Shown here piece after piece: positions 25,391-35,632 of a stretch of DNA of 64,000 bases. Position 1 is the first letter of the stretch, and each line of letters starts with the position of its first letter. The notes under the pieces were generated by a model that ran no database searches, was not told where the DNA came from, and saw nothing but the letters and a program-made list of their open reading frames with translations. Origin of the DNA: Blasia pusilla (lineage: Eukaryota; Marchantiophyta; Marchantiopsida; Blasiales); NCBI GenBank assembly GCA_050084515.1, contig CM114275.1, positions 9,796,001 through 9,860,000 on the forward strand. The letters are read 5' to 3'. A program made the position numbers and the translations under genes.

Positions 25391-25889
25391 TGCACAACCC
25401 CCTTTAAATGACTCAAAAAAAGACTTCATGTTACTCAAACTAACACTATGAGACTCCATAATTACTTATCCAGACTACAATAAGAAAAAATACTCCTAGT
25501 TGTATAAGTTCTTACAATCTCAAACCAAGTTTAGTCATATTTTAGTCTCATGTTTTTTCTCATCTTAGTGACTAAATACAACTATTTTGTAGTCGTCCTT
25601 TATGACTTCATGAGCCATAAATAATAACTTAGGCAAGTCATAAAGAATTACTCAGCCAAATCATAAAGAATGACTTAGCTGAGTAATTGAGAATGACTCG
25701 CATGAGTCATAAAGAATGACACGGACGAGTCATTCCTCCATAATTCATGGATCCTAAAATGAATCGTGAATAGGGATTTTAGAGTCATTCTTTTGTTGAT
25801 TGACAAATAATGTCATATGCCTACTCCTGTTGAATATTAATCTCACAACTTGCGTAAGCATATGTCTAGTAAGTCACGCTCACTCTACT

Positions 25890-26480
25890 GATCTGCACCC
25901 AAACACATTTCATACCCCAACTCCAACCTGTCAACATCGCGCACTTGGTTCGCCTTGTGGCTCCCCAAAGTAGAGTTTAGGTCCCAAGCACCCCTTGAGA
26001 CCCTCCCCCTTATATATACTTCTAGGGTTCTCCAACCTCCTCCCCCCCACCCACCTTTGGGAAATAACTCTCTGGATGCTCCTTTTGGTCATCAGCCCAA
26101 CTATCCTTTTGATAGTTTTTGGGCAATTTCTTGGTCACTTCTCATTCGTTTGTCTATATCTTTGATGCGTTGGAATTGGCTTTACATAAGCTTTATATTG
26201 CTCCCATATTTGTCCCAAATTCATCTTGGGTCTAGCCATTTTGACCTAAAACACAGTAACCCCCAAACGTTAGTCAAGCTCCCATTCTGATTTTCATCCT
26301 CTTTGGCAACCCACTCTTCTTAGACTCAACTCTTCTCAAGTCTTGGTTCATGTTTGGTCCAAGTTCTCGAGTCATTCCCGTTAATACATGAAACGCTCAA
26401 CCTTACTCTCATGTCTCCTTCGAGAGACTTCTCCAACGTGCATCTATCTTAGTGTGAGCCTACTAGAGTCTGGATGTTTC
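25890..26480. repeat. Dispersed repeat, copy 1
   Basis: Sequence from the ACTGATCTGCACCCAAACACA block through the GAGACCCTCCCCCTT and CCTTTTGGTC blocks resembles 28150-28870 on the same strand. Its right half (26310-26480, with CTCAAGTCTTGGTTCATGTT) reappears inverted at 42180-42370. The nature of the element is unknown. It lacks a recognisable coding domain, so it may be an LTR or a non-autonomous element. Confidence 0.6.
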
Positions 26481-27858
26481 GCATGGGCACACGTTTGGTT
26501 ATGAGGATCGCGACATATGAGTTGTGGTGGCATGCATGCAGAATAAAGAAAGACTATTCTAAGTAACATAAACAATATGTTGGAGTCATTTGGTCAACTA
26601 GAGCCAATCATTTGTATATGATAAGGGTGCTTTATTGAGGAATGAATGGTGTGCATTACATTCGCATTTATAGTTCAATTATGTATCCATGAGTAACACT
26701 ACATATGAATATCGTCTTCCTACCCCTTGGTGGATTACATAATTAACAGATATACATACCCTCCACTCACTACTTGTTACGTCCAACAAAGGGTATGGAG
26801 AAAATAAAGTCCTAATGCTACAAATATAATGTGAACAACTCAGGCACAATAGTACTGTACCAACTCTGTACAATGTACAATGTCAACTTTGTATATTTAA
26901 AGCCAAGGAACAAAGATCTCTATCCACTAGTGACAATTTCAGGCAACCAAAACATCCATCCTTACTCCCCTCTCCCCCCTTAAGCTTGTTGCCCAATCTC
27001 ATCTATGTCCTCTTTTGCCTTCTAGGTTGCATCAACGATGTCTTCCATCGTTTCAACTTTATCATAACATGCATCAAAATCTTGGAAGATGTTATGAAAT
27101 ATTCGGTTCATCCCATGATCAACATTGTCGCTTTCAACGTACATCAACCTCATCATCACGGTTATTTTCTTTAAACTCCTCAAGTATAATACTTGGTTCC
27201 CTTGGTTCTTGCCTATAAGACTGCCCAATGCATGTCTCACCACATTAGCCAATATCCAATGTGGCCCTCCACTCTTCACCACATGAGTCCTCTTTGCCTC
27301 GAACTTCATAAACTCGCCTTTCAGAATGCCTTCCATGTTTCTAAAGGTGAGTGACACTCAAATAAAAAACAAAGTTTTGGTGATGATAGCAAGTTCTGTA
27401 ATTAAGTGTTGGAACCTTGTTATTAGCTCACCCTATTAATCAAAGAGTAAGAGTTTTCTTGGAGCCCGCTCAAGTTGGAGTTGCTTGAGTTTCCACAAGC
27501 CTTATTGCCCATATAAAATTCCATTTCGATTTCTAGGTAGCACAAACAACAACAACAACAACAAATGGGGATATGAAAATACTACCAATACTCCCCCCCC
27601 CCTTCTGCCAAAAAAAAAAAACCATAAGAGCCATCAAAATTCGATAAAGTCTACAAGCCTAGCTCATAGTCTCTGAATGACTTCATAAGACAAAATGGGC
27701 ACCAAGTGCATGATCTATAGGGAGCGCCCACATGAGTGAGAGAATAAGTATTGTAAGATTTCCCACTCCCAAAACATACGATGGAGCCCACGTGGGTAAA
27801 AGCATGAGCAAGTCTTCACAAAATGAAAAACGCATAGAGTATATGAGAGTGTGTGTGT

Positions 27859-27859
<1 letters not shown>

Positions 27860-27910
<51 letters not shown>
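27860..27910. repeat. (GA)n microsatellite
   Basis: An uninterrupted GA dinucleotide run, followed on the right by a GAATGAATGAAT tail that belongs to a LINE 3' end. A second short GA run lies at 27990-28009. Confidence 0.95.
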
Positions 27911-27915
<5 letters not shown>

Positions 27916-27975
27916 TGAATAGATTTATTGTCCACGGGGACCCCACAGGGCCATGGGACTTAGTATTGAGACTTA
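27911..27975 (-). mobile_element. LINE 3'-end fragment
   Basis: On the minus strand this reads a CATGGCCCTGTGGGGTCCCCGTGGACAA-type block, then ATAAATCTATTCATTCATTC. It matches the 3' terminus of the LINE in the CLC intron near 12130. Only the extreme 3' end is present, as expected of severe 5' truncation. The (ATTC)n tail abuts the GA microsatellite. Confidence 0.65.
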
Positions 27976-28149
27976 ACAACAAATTTGGAGAGAGAGAGAG
28001 AGAGAGAGTGTACAAACAGAGAAACTTGAGTATAGCTTCATGTGAAAATTAATTATCCACTCCATTTTTCTTCTCTCAAAAGGCTCGATCGAACAAGAGA
28101 GCCAGTAATAACGGGTTGTACATGGTTCTCCACTTATTGGTGTTCCATA

Positions 28150-28870
28150 CGTCTGATCTGCACCCAAGCACACTAAATTAGTCCTACTTTGAGTCCATAG
28201 GCCATAAAATATCACAAGTTCCTAACTTGGGGTATCGATCAAGCTCAGAAATTCTTAACTCCTCACTTCCCAATCAACACAAGCAATTCTTTCTAGACTT
28301 TAGATAGACTTTCTGGATGGTCCACACACCTAAAATGGCTCTCGTGCGCCTGGAAATAGTAATTATCCAATGAATCTTGAATGAGTCTCTAACCAATATC
28401 CATATATGAGTCACGGGTTGAGGTCCAAGGTTGAAATCCATGATTCACTCTCTTGGATTGGTTGGGTGTCCACACTCCGAAGTCAACCTCCTAATCCATT
28501 TTGTGCCCTTGGTTTGCCCCGCGAGCTCAAGCTCAAGCACCCCTTCGAGCAAAGTTCAGGCTCCAAGCACCCCTTTGAGACCCTCCCCCTTCTATAAAGT
28601 TCTAGATATCTCCATCCTCTCCCTACCTTTGGCAAATTCCTCTTGGGCCGCTCCGTTTGGCCCTCAATCCAACTACCAATTTAATCGTTTACAAGAAGTT
28701 TCTCAATCTCTGTTCATGCACTTGTTTGGATCTAATGTGTTGGAATTTTCTTTGCCAAAGATTTCCAATGCCGCTTTATTCATCCCAAATGCACCTTACG
28801 TTTGGTCATTATGACCTTAAACACTACAAAAACCTAAAATACTAATCAAGTTCCAAATGCTTTAGGCATC
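28150..28870. repeat. Dispersed repeat, copy 2
   Basis: A diverged copy of 25890-26330: both share a CTGATCTGCACCCAA block, an AGCACCCCTTTGAGACCCTCCCCCTT block and a TTTGGCCCTCAATCCAACTA-like block. The open frame at 28431-28814 is only partly conserved in the other copy and has no known domain. Confidence 0.6.
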
Positions 28871-29349
28871 CAACTCTTATGGGACTTGCAAGAGGCACAA
28901 AGCTACTCAAAACATTAAACTAAAATCTCAAGACTACCCAAACTAGTCATTAATGGAACCTCACATACCATATATATATATATATATCGATTTGAAAAAT
29001 TGAGGGTAAGGTATGCCATACCGGAAGGAAGAAAAATCCTTGTAATTCCCCATACACTTCACATTTAACCAAAAACCCATCCTTACATGATACATGATAA
29101 GGTCCATCAACAAACCTCATGACACTTCAAGTGGAGCTCATTATTGGCAAGCACAACACTATCACACAAACTAGACTATAGTGTTGTCAATGATGTAATA
29201 GCAGTTACCATCCAGACATTGATCATATGCCTATCACTATCATATCAGTTGATAAATCTTTGGATATCCAAAGTCGGCTTATTATGATGAGCCTTTACAA
29301 ATACTTGGTGAAATCTAAGAAACGAGCTTTCTTGCGCGGCGGAAACAAG

Positions 29350-31495
29350 AGTCCTTGACAAGGGAGTTGCATGAGGACCCCAAATCATTTTGGAGACGGT
29401 TAGTAGTACGATCTTCAAAACCTACTCTTGATCCCAAGTCTTTGATATCTTTTACCGAAAAGCTCTATTTCTTCCCCGATGCTACATCTATGCCACGTTG
29501 TGAAGGAATACCTTGCTTATTCTCTAAAGGAGAGGTGATGACTCAACTAAGAAGATTGGCGTATGGTAAATGTGAGGATTTGGATGGTCTTTCTATTGAA
29601 CTTTTCAAGTGGGGAGGAGATTGTATTGGACCGATCCTCACCAAAGTATTGGGTGATGCTGCTATGTATGGTTTTCCTTCAACGTGGTTGCTACGGGAGA
29701 TTGTTCCTATTCACAAATCAGGAAGGAAGGACTTGGTGACAAACTATCGCACTATCATGGTGGGTAGTGTTTTTGCCAAGTTGTTTGGGAAATTGGTGGA
29801 GTCAAAGTTGAGCACATGGATAGAGTCTTTCCAAAAGAGAGCACGGGTCCAAGCTGGTTTTCGCCCAATATACAACACCGTCGACCATATCTTGGCCTTG
29901 CGTGTTTTATGGGAGAAATCTAAGGGCAATGGAAAAGCTTTGTTTTGCGGCTTCATCAATTTCAAGAAAGCTTTTGATATTGTACCTTGTAAGTCTTATG
30001 GGAAAGGCTGCAAGCCATTGGATTACCACCAAATCTCCTAGCAGCTGTGGCCACGTTATACCATTCCGTTCGGACCAAGATCAAAGGTTCACAAACTCAA
30101 GAGATCTTGAGTACCATTGGAATCATTCAAGGTTGCCCTCTCTCCCCTACACTTTTTGGAGTTTTCATAGATGATATCGAAAAGTGGTTGGAGGAATATG
30201 ATGGTGACGGTGTCAAGCTTGGGGACTTTGTCATCAAAACTCTATTGTATGCAGATGATATCATATTATTAGCACGAGATGACATTAGTTTACAAAAAAA
30301 CCTCGACACTTTGGCAAGGTTTTGTACCCAGAATCAGATGGAGGTTAATATGGAGAAGTCTAAAGTCATTATAATGGATACTAGATCCAAGTTCTTGTTC
30401 TTTTACAAAGGTCTACAATTAGAACAAGTGAAGAGTTACAAATATCTAGGCATCGATTTCTCTAATGACTATAGTTGGGCACTTTGCGTGCAAAAGAGAG
30501 TAGAAGTTGGTTACAAAGCTCTATATTCATTTTTAAACCGATGTAGAAGAGCTCATCTTGTATCTTGGAGTCTTAGGAAATTCTTATTTATGAGCTTAGT
30601 GTTGCCGGTGGTCTTATATGGGAACCAAGTTTGGGGCCCTAGTTGTAAGAAGACATGTTGGGAGCGCGTGGAGAGGGTGCAAAAGATCTTTCTACAAGAA
30701 GAATTGGGTGTAAGAAACCAAACTCTGTATGCTATTCTTCTTGCAGAAACAGGTTGTCTTCCTCTAGAGGCTGAAGCTCTTTACTTGACCATTACTTACA
30801 TTGCAAGGGTGAGATCTCTTGATGTTTCTCGCCTCCCTCATCAAGCTTTGCAAGCCACACGTTCTATAGGGTGGATGGCGGATGTGGTGACTTGGTCTTC
30901 AAAGTGGAATGTGGCGGAACGCGATTGGGACTTGAAACCGATGGCCCTCCGTGAGCATCTACAGAACCAATTTCTCAACATTATTTGAAGCAGCCCGGGC
31001 ACCAAAATGGAGTGTTATCAACTTCATGTTAATCCTATGCTTGTATATTGTGAACAAGGATATCTACTTGCGGGGATCTCCACGTTCTTACGTCATATTA
31101 TCGCACGACATAGAACTGGGTCTCGTAGGCTAGGAATTGAGGAAGGACGATGGTTTAATATTGATAGAAGTGAACGAATTTGTAGGTTATGTGACGGAGA
31201 AAATATTGAGGATGAAGAGCATGTGTTTGTTAGATGTCCAAGGTATGAAGAGATTAGACTAGCTCATAAAATAGATGTGGAGAATTTATATTCTTTACTA
31301 CAGCTAGTGCCTTATGATTTAGGTTGTTATATTAGGGACGTCATTATTCATCGCTCAAGTGCTCTAGGCTGTAGCTAGGAGAAGGTCTTTAGGATCTTTT
31401 TCGGGGTCAGTGAATGAATGATTTGTAATGTGTTTTTTAGCCTTTTGACCCTTTGGGTCCCACGGGCTTGATCTATTTACCATTTACCATTAACC
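29350..31495 (+). mobile_element. 5'-truncated LINE, second family
   Basis: This non-LTR retrotransposon fragment differs in sequence from the LINE family at 12 and 61 kb. The first open stretch (29355-30041) has reverse transcriptase motifs (FAKLFGKLVESKL, QAGFRP and a FKKAFD block). After a frameshift near 30000-30045 the second stretch (30047-30988) carries GCPLSPTLFGVFIDDIE and YADDIILLARD. A third (31007-31378) carries the C-terminal zinc-binding motif CRLCDGENIEDEEHVFVRC, typical of plant LINEs. The tail contains CCCTTTGGGTCCCACGGGCTTGA and repeats of ATTTACC/ATTAACC. No endonuclease domain is present, so the 5' part was lost at insertion or later. Confidence 0.88.
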
Positions 31496-31632
31496 ATATG
31501 ATCCATAATTTTTTGTTTCCCATAATGTGAGAGCATTGGCTTATGCAGGTATTCATTTGCTATTTGATCAATAAACCATCTCTCACGTCAAAGGATTTCT
31601 CACCAAATCACTTGAAGTGGGTGTGGTTTAAT

Positions 31633-31771
31633 TTGTCGTGCACATATACATCGCTACACAACATACATCGCTGATCACATCTACACCACACAACACCGAT
31701 CGTCCCCACACGCGGGTCGATCCACACATGTACAAAAATCAATTCATATATATACATGGAGATCACACAAC
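31633..31771 (-). repeat. Terminal repeat A, outer copy
   Basis: A 139-bp segment from TTGTCGTGC to CACACAAC (plus reading), repeated at 32081-32219 and, degenerate, at 24540-24640. Its outer end starts TG in plus reading next to the candidate target duplication. It could be the R-U5 part of the LTR, because the TATA box in repeat B sits just before its junction with A. Confidence 0.7.
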
Positions 31772-32079
31772 ATGGCTTAGGAAAGCCACCTTCCTCTCTT
31801 ATATAGGGTTGGGAAGAGCCAAAAGGCTCTTCCCCTAAAAGTAGCCCTCCCCTTGGTAACCTGCGCGCACAGGTTACTAGGGGCGGGTGACCTGGTCAAC
31901 AAGTCATCCGGCTGTAAAAGACCTCAACATGAAAGTTGTCAGAAACAACGTTCCTGACACAATGGACCTATCCTCGGCCTCATCCGACATAGTGGGACAA
32001 AGTTACACTCAAGATAGTCCGCTGGCTCTTACGCCCTATCCACGATAGATCTCAGCCTATTGGCTACCCAAATGTGACA
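31772..32079 (-). repeat. LTR repeat B, left copy
   Basis: A 308-bp direct repeat of 40650-40957 with the same length and only scattered substitutions, beginning TGTCACAT in element orientation. It contains a TATATAA box on the minus strand at 31799-31805. Confidence 0.92.
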
Positions 32080-32080
32080 G

Positions 32081-32219
32081 TTGTCGTGCGCATACATATC
32101 GCTACACAACATACATCGTTCGTTACATCTACACCACAAAACACCGATCTTCCCCACACACGGGTCAATCCACACATATACAAAAATCAACTCATACATA
32201 TACGTGGAGATCACACAAC
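32081..32219 (-). repeat. Terminal repeat A, inner copy
   Basis: The second copy of the 139-bp repeat A, lying between repeat B and the polypurine tract. In minus reading it begins TGTGTGATC directly after AGGGGGGCGGT. The same junction of polypurine tract and A occurs in the remnant near 24.7 kb. Confidence 0.8.
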
Positions 32220-32229
32220 CGCCCCCCTA
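32220..32229 (-). other. Probable polypurine tract
   Basis: On the minus strand this reads CTAGGGGGGCG, a purine run immediately upstream of repeat A at the 3' end of the element. This is where the plus-strand primer of reverse transcription is expected. Confidence 0.65.
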
Positions 32230-32292
32230 GCTGGCAGTTGGATCCCCCCAACTCCAGATAGAAACCATCACATCTCTCTGACATGACCTACT

Positions 32293-32650
32293 ATCCTATA
32301 CACATCTCGGACACATCCATCGTCTCGTGGGAACCACATCAAGAGGGGGGTTCAGACATGACATATGCCACCCTCGAGAACAACCATCACATACTAACAT
32401 GGTGGCTGCACCCTTCGCACATCCGCACAACATACACCTCAAGCCTGTAGGTACCACTGCCAAGCTCGGATCCACCATTCCATCTAGGTTCGGAAGATGA
32501 CATGGCGCACAATTGCGCACATGATCCTTCCAAACCATACCATCCCGTCCCTCCAACATGAGGACTGCGGTCGGTATTACCTCGTGCACACGTAGGATCG
32601 TGCGCCCTGCAGTGACATCTAGCGTCGTGGGTGCCGCCTACTGTAAATAC
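32293..32650 (-). CDS. PHD finger at the 3' end of the gypsy pol gene
   Basis: The open stretch encodes about 97 residues ending in a classical C4HC3 PHD zinc finger. In order: CMLC, an 11-residue spacer, CDGC, then SRGWHMSC and RRWMCPRC, followed by the stop. The Trp two residues before the final CPRC pair is the family hallmark. PHD fingers read histone H3 tails, so here it may steer integration or act at element chromatin, much as chromodomains do in chromoviruses; that role is inferred. It follows the integrase, where chromoviruses carry their chromodomain. The preceding VHEVIPTAVLMLEGRDG segment resembles the linker after the integrase. A stop near 32640 separates it from integrase in this copy. 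Confidence 0.88.
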
Positions 32651-32967
32651 ACGTAATCTCCAAGATGAAACCTCCTAATCCCTGGACGATAACCTCCTCC
32701 ACGAATGGTCGTGTACCTCAATGTATCTCTATGCTGGGCAATAGCTAAGTTCTCAAAGGCCATAGGCATAAGTCTACGAAAAATCTTCGCCCTCTAAGAA
32801 CAGGCTTGTACCCACATATCCGGATCATCAAGATCTAACACCTCCGCCATGTCACGTCGAATCGCTGCAAGTAAATCTGGCTCTCTCCCAAAGAGCAAAA
32901 AGTACGGTGAAAATGACGTCAAGGATGACTGTCGACTAAAGCGATAACCCATAGCCAACTCCCTCAA

Positions 32968-34260
32968 TTATCCCTGATGCAAGCCATACTTGCGCAATCC
33001 TCTCTTCACCGTCTGTACCACTCTCTCCGCCAACCCATCCGCCTCAGGATGATCTCGGGACGTGGTGCGGTGATCTATCAGCGCCTGATCACACAAGGCT
33101 TGAAACTCTCCCCTGAACTCGGTATCCTCGTTAGTCAACACCTCTGCCGGTGCACCAAAGTGACTAAGCACACGATCTAGAAACGCATAAGTTGTTCCCT
33201 AGCTCGCCTTTTCTGGTAGTGCCACCAACTCTATCCACTTGGAGAAATGCTCCACCATGACCAACACGTACCTATGATGACGCCCCGTCAATGGCAAAGG
33301 TCCCGCAAAGTCTAAACTCCACCGATAACCTAAACCCATGATTGGCAAAGGATGTAACTGCGGAGTGGAAGCATTGAAGGATGCTCGCACTCTGTCACAT
33401 ACCATACATCTGGCCACAAATTGTTGTACCCCATTATGCATGCCGCGCCATCGATACTGAATCTGGAGTAAGCTGTAAGTACGCTTTACTCCAAAATGTC
33501 CCAACTCCTCATGGGCATGTCGCACTACACGTGCTCGTTGGGAAGGATGAGGTACCACTCGTATCCTACCATCTCCCCATACCCGAAAAATGTGAGTTTT
33601 CTCCCACCTAAACCTCCTGGCTCTTTGTAGGATCCGATCTCGCTCCCTAGCACTCACTGTACTCGCTATGACGCCAGTGCGCAAGAACTCCACAACCTCC
33701 ACGTCGTCATGGATATCACAACCACCTGTCGCCTCCTCACTAACCTCCGGATCCAAAGACTCATCATCCAACCCCACCACTGGAGTCATCACCTCTGGCT
33801 GACCTGCCATAGTCAACCAACAAAGATAGGCAGATGCATGCCAACCGGGCACCATCTCCTTATCACTCTCTCCGTGCCATCGAGCTCCTGTGTAGTCTCT
33901 CTGAATCGGACATGGGTTTCGACTCAACCCATCCGCATCCTTGTTCAGCCGACCTGGCCTATGAACCACCTCAAACTCATACTCATGTAGTAATAGAGCC
34001 CACCTGGCAAGCTTTCCCATAAGCTTGTCGGACTCCATCAACCACCTCAGCGGGTGATGATCAATGATAAGTGTGAAAGGGTTGCCGAATAAATAGCACC
34101 TGAAATGTGCCACGGCCCACACTGCAGCCAAGCACTCTCCCTCGTAGGAGTTGTACTTTGCCTCTGCAATGTTGTTCGATCGGCTTGCGTAAGCCACAAA
34201 GAACTCCCTCTCCTCGTCATCCCTCTCAATAAGCACTGCTCCTAGACCCAACATGCTCAA
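32968..34260 (-). pseudogene. gypsy RNase H and integrase
   Basis: The main open stretch (33199-34260) begins in RNase H (MLGLGAVL, EGECLAAVWAVAHFR, TLIIDHHPLRWL) and passes into integrase with the HHCC zinc domain (HEELGHFG, then CMVCDRV) and the first catalytic Asp in SLDFAGPLP. The next stretch (32968-33171) carries the rest of the core. In the usual TDxGxEF block the Asp is replaced by Asn (LTNEDTEFRG), which should abolish catalysis. The Glu-bearing block reads ADGLAERVVQ. A stop near 33195 joins or breaks the two parts. Just before the RNase H, a TAG sits where the family has Gln (PI-stop-LHKD). Confidence 0.9.
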
Positions 34261-34365
34261 ATCCTTATGTAACTAGATAGGGCGACCCCTAACCTGTCTT
34301 TGTAAAATGGGTGAGGACGTCAACCTGTCCTTGAGCTCCTGAAATGCTCGCTCCTGATCATCTCC

Positions 34366-35200
34366 TCACAACCAAACTTGATCAACTCTCATCAACAAGG
34401 TCAAAGACTTTGCGATCGCACTAAAACCCTTGACATACCGTCGATAGAAGTTCGCCAGTCCAAGAAATGCTTGGACTCGACTCACATCTATAGGGCGTGG
34501 AATCGGCGCAATAGCCTCTATCTTCATCTGCTGAATGCCTAACCCACTCGGGTATATGGTGTGTCCCAAGTACTCAATCTGCTCTTGAAAGAATCTGCAC
34601 TTGCTTGGATTGTAACTTCAGTCCATGGAACTCCAATCGCCGAAACACCTCCTCCAAGTGTCGCTCATGCTCCTCAACCGTGGAATTGAAGATAAGAATA
34701 TCATCTGTATAACATCGTACAAAATCCAAGCCAGCTAGAATCCTATCCATCACTCTCTGAAACTCTGTAGCGCGTTCTTCAACCCAAATGGTAAGAACTG
34801 CCACTAATACAAGCAATCTCTCCCGAACCGATCTATCCCCCAGAATGTTGTCTTCTCCCTGTCCTCCAATCTGATAGGAAGTTGATGATATCCAGCATGG
34901 AGATCTAAAGTATTGAAGATCTTTGCATGCCCTACCGCATCAAAGATCTCCTTAGGAATAAGCATAGCATACCGATTTGACCTCGTCTGTCAATTGATAG
35001 GACGATAATCTCCACACATCCGCCTATCCGTCCAATTGCCATACATATCCTTCTTCGTCGGCATGACATGCATACTCCCCATGTGATAACTACACAAGTC
35101 GTGCCTCCAACAAGTCCTGACTCCTGCTCTGAATCAAGGCTCGCTCCATATCGGAATACCTGTAGGGCCAACGAAAGATCGGCGTATCACTAGCCAACTC
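34366..35200 (-). pseudogene. gypsy reverse transcriptase
   Basis: This reverse transcriptase is split over several frames. From right to left: a leader with DTPIFRWPYRYSDMERALI, fragments of the fingers and palm (PINRQ-like and GYHQLPIR-like sequences in shifted frames, about 35050-34840), ATEFQRVMDRILAGL, and the active site CYTDDILIF (about 34700) with both aspartates intact. The thumb and connection follow (GHTIYPSGLGIQQMKIEAI; ALFLGLANFYRRYVKGF-like) in another frame after a shift near 34572. The order confirms Ty3/gypsy. The methyltransferase lies directly upstream. Confidence 0.9.
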
Positions 35201-35632
35201 AATCCGTATCCCGAGACCCTTCAACGTACCCAATTCTCTCATATTGAAGGCAAAACAACTGACATGCCCTCTCAGAAACCTATGAACTCGCCGTCACTCT
35301 CCTCCTATCAACTTGAGACCTATCACAGGCTCCCAAATCTCTATCGTGACCTCACTCGGAGAGGACGCAACCTCCGGCTTTGGTTGCTATGTAGCAACCC
35401 TAGCCACCTCCGCAACAGCCACTCCATTCTGACCTCCTACACCATGCTCTACATCCAAAAAATGAACATGTGCTACTCTGGCCGCCTTTGCACTCTCTGC
35501 TCGAACGACGTCCCATGAAGTCCATGGGTGCCTATCTCTCATGGTCTCGCCCCCAGCCAATGCTTGTACAGACACTGTAGGCAATGGTCCAACTCGTGGA
35601 CGTGACAGTATGGATGACACTCGCATGCGTCT

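Noticed and set aside
27683-28215. Ser-Leu-rich minus-strand frames
   Set aside because: Generated by GA/CT microsatellites and the LINE tail.
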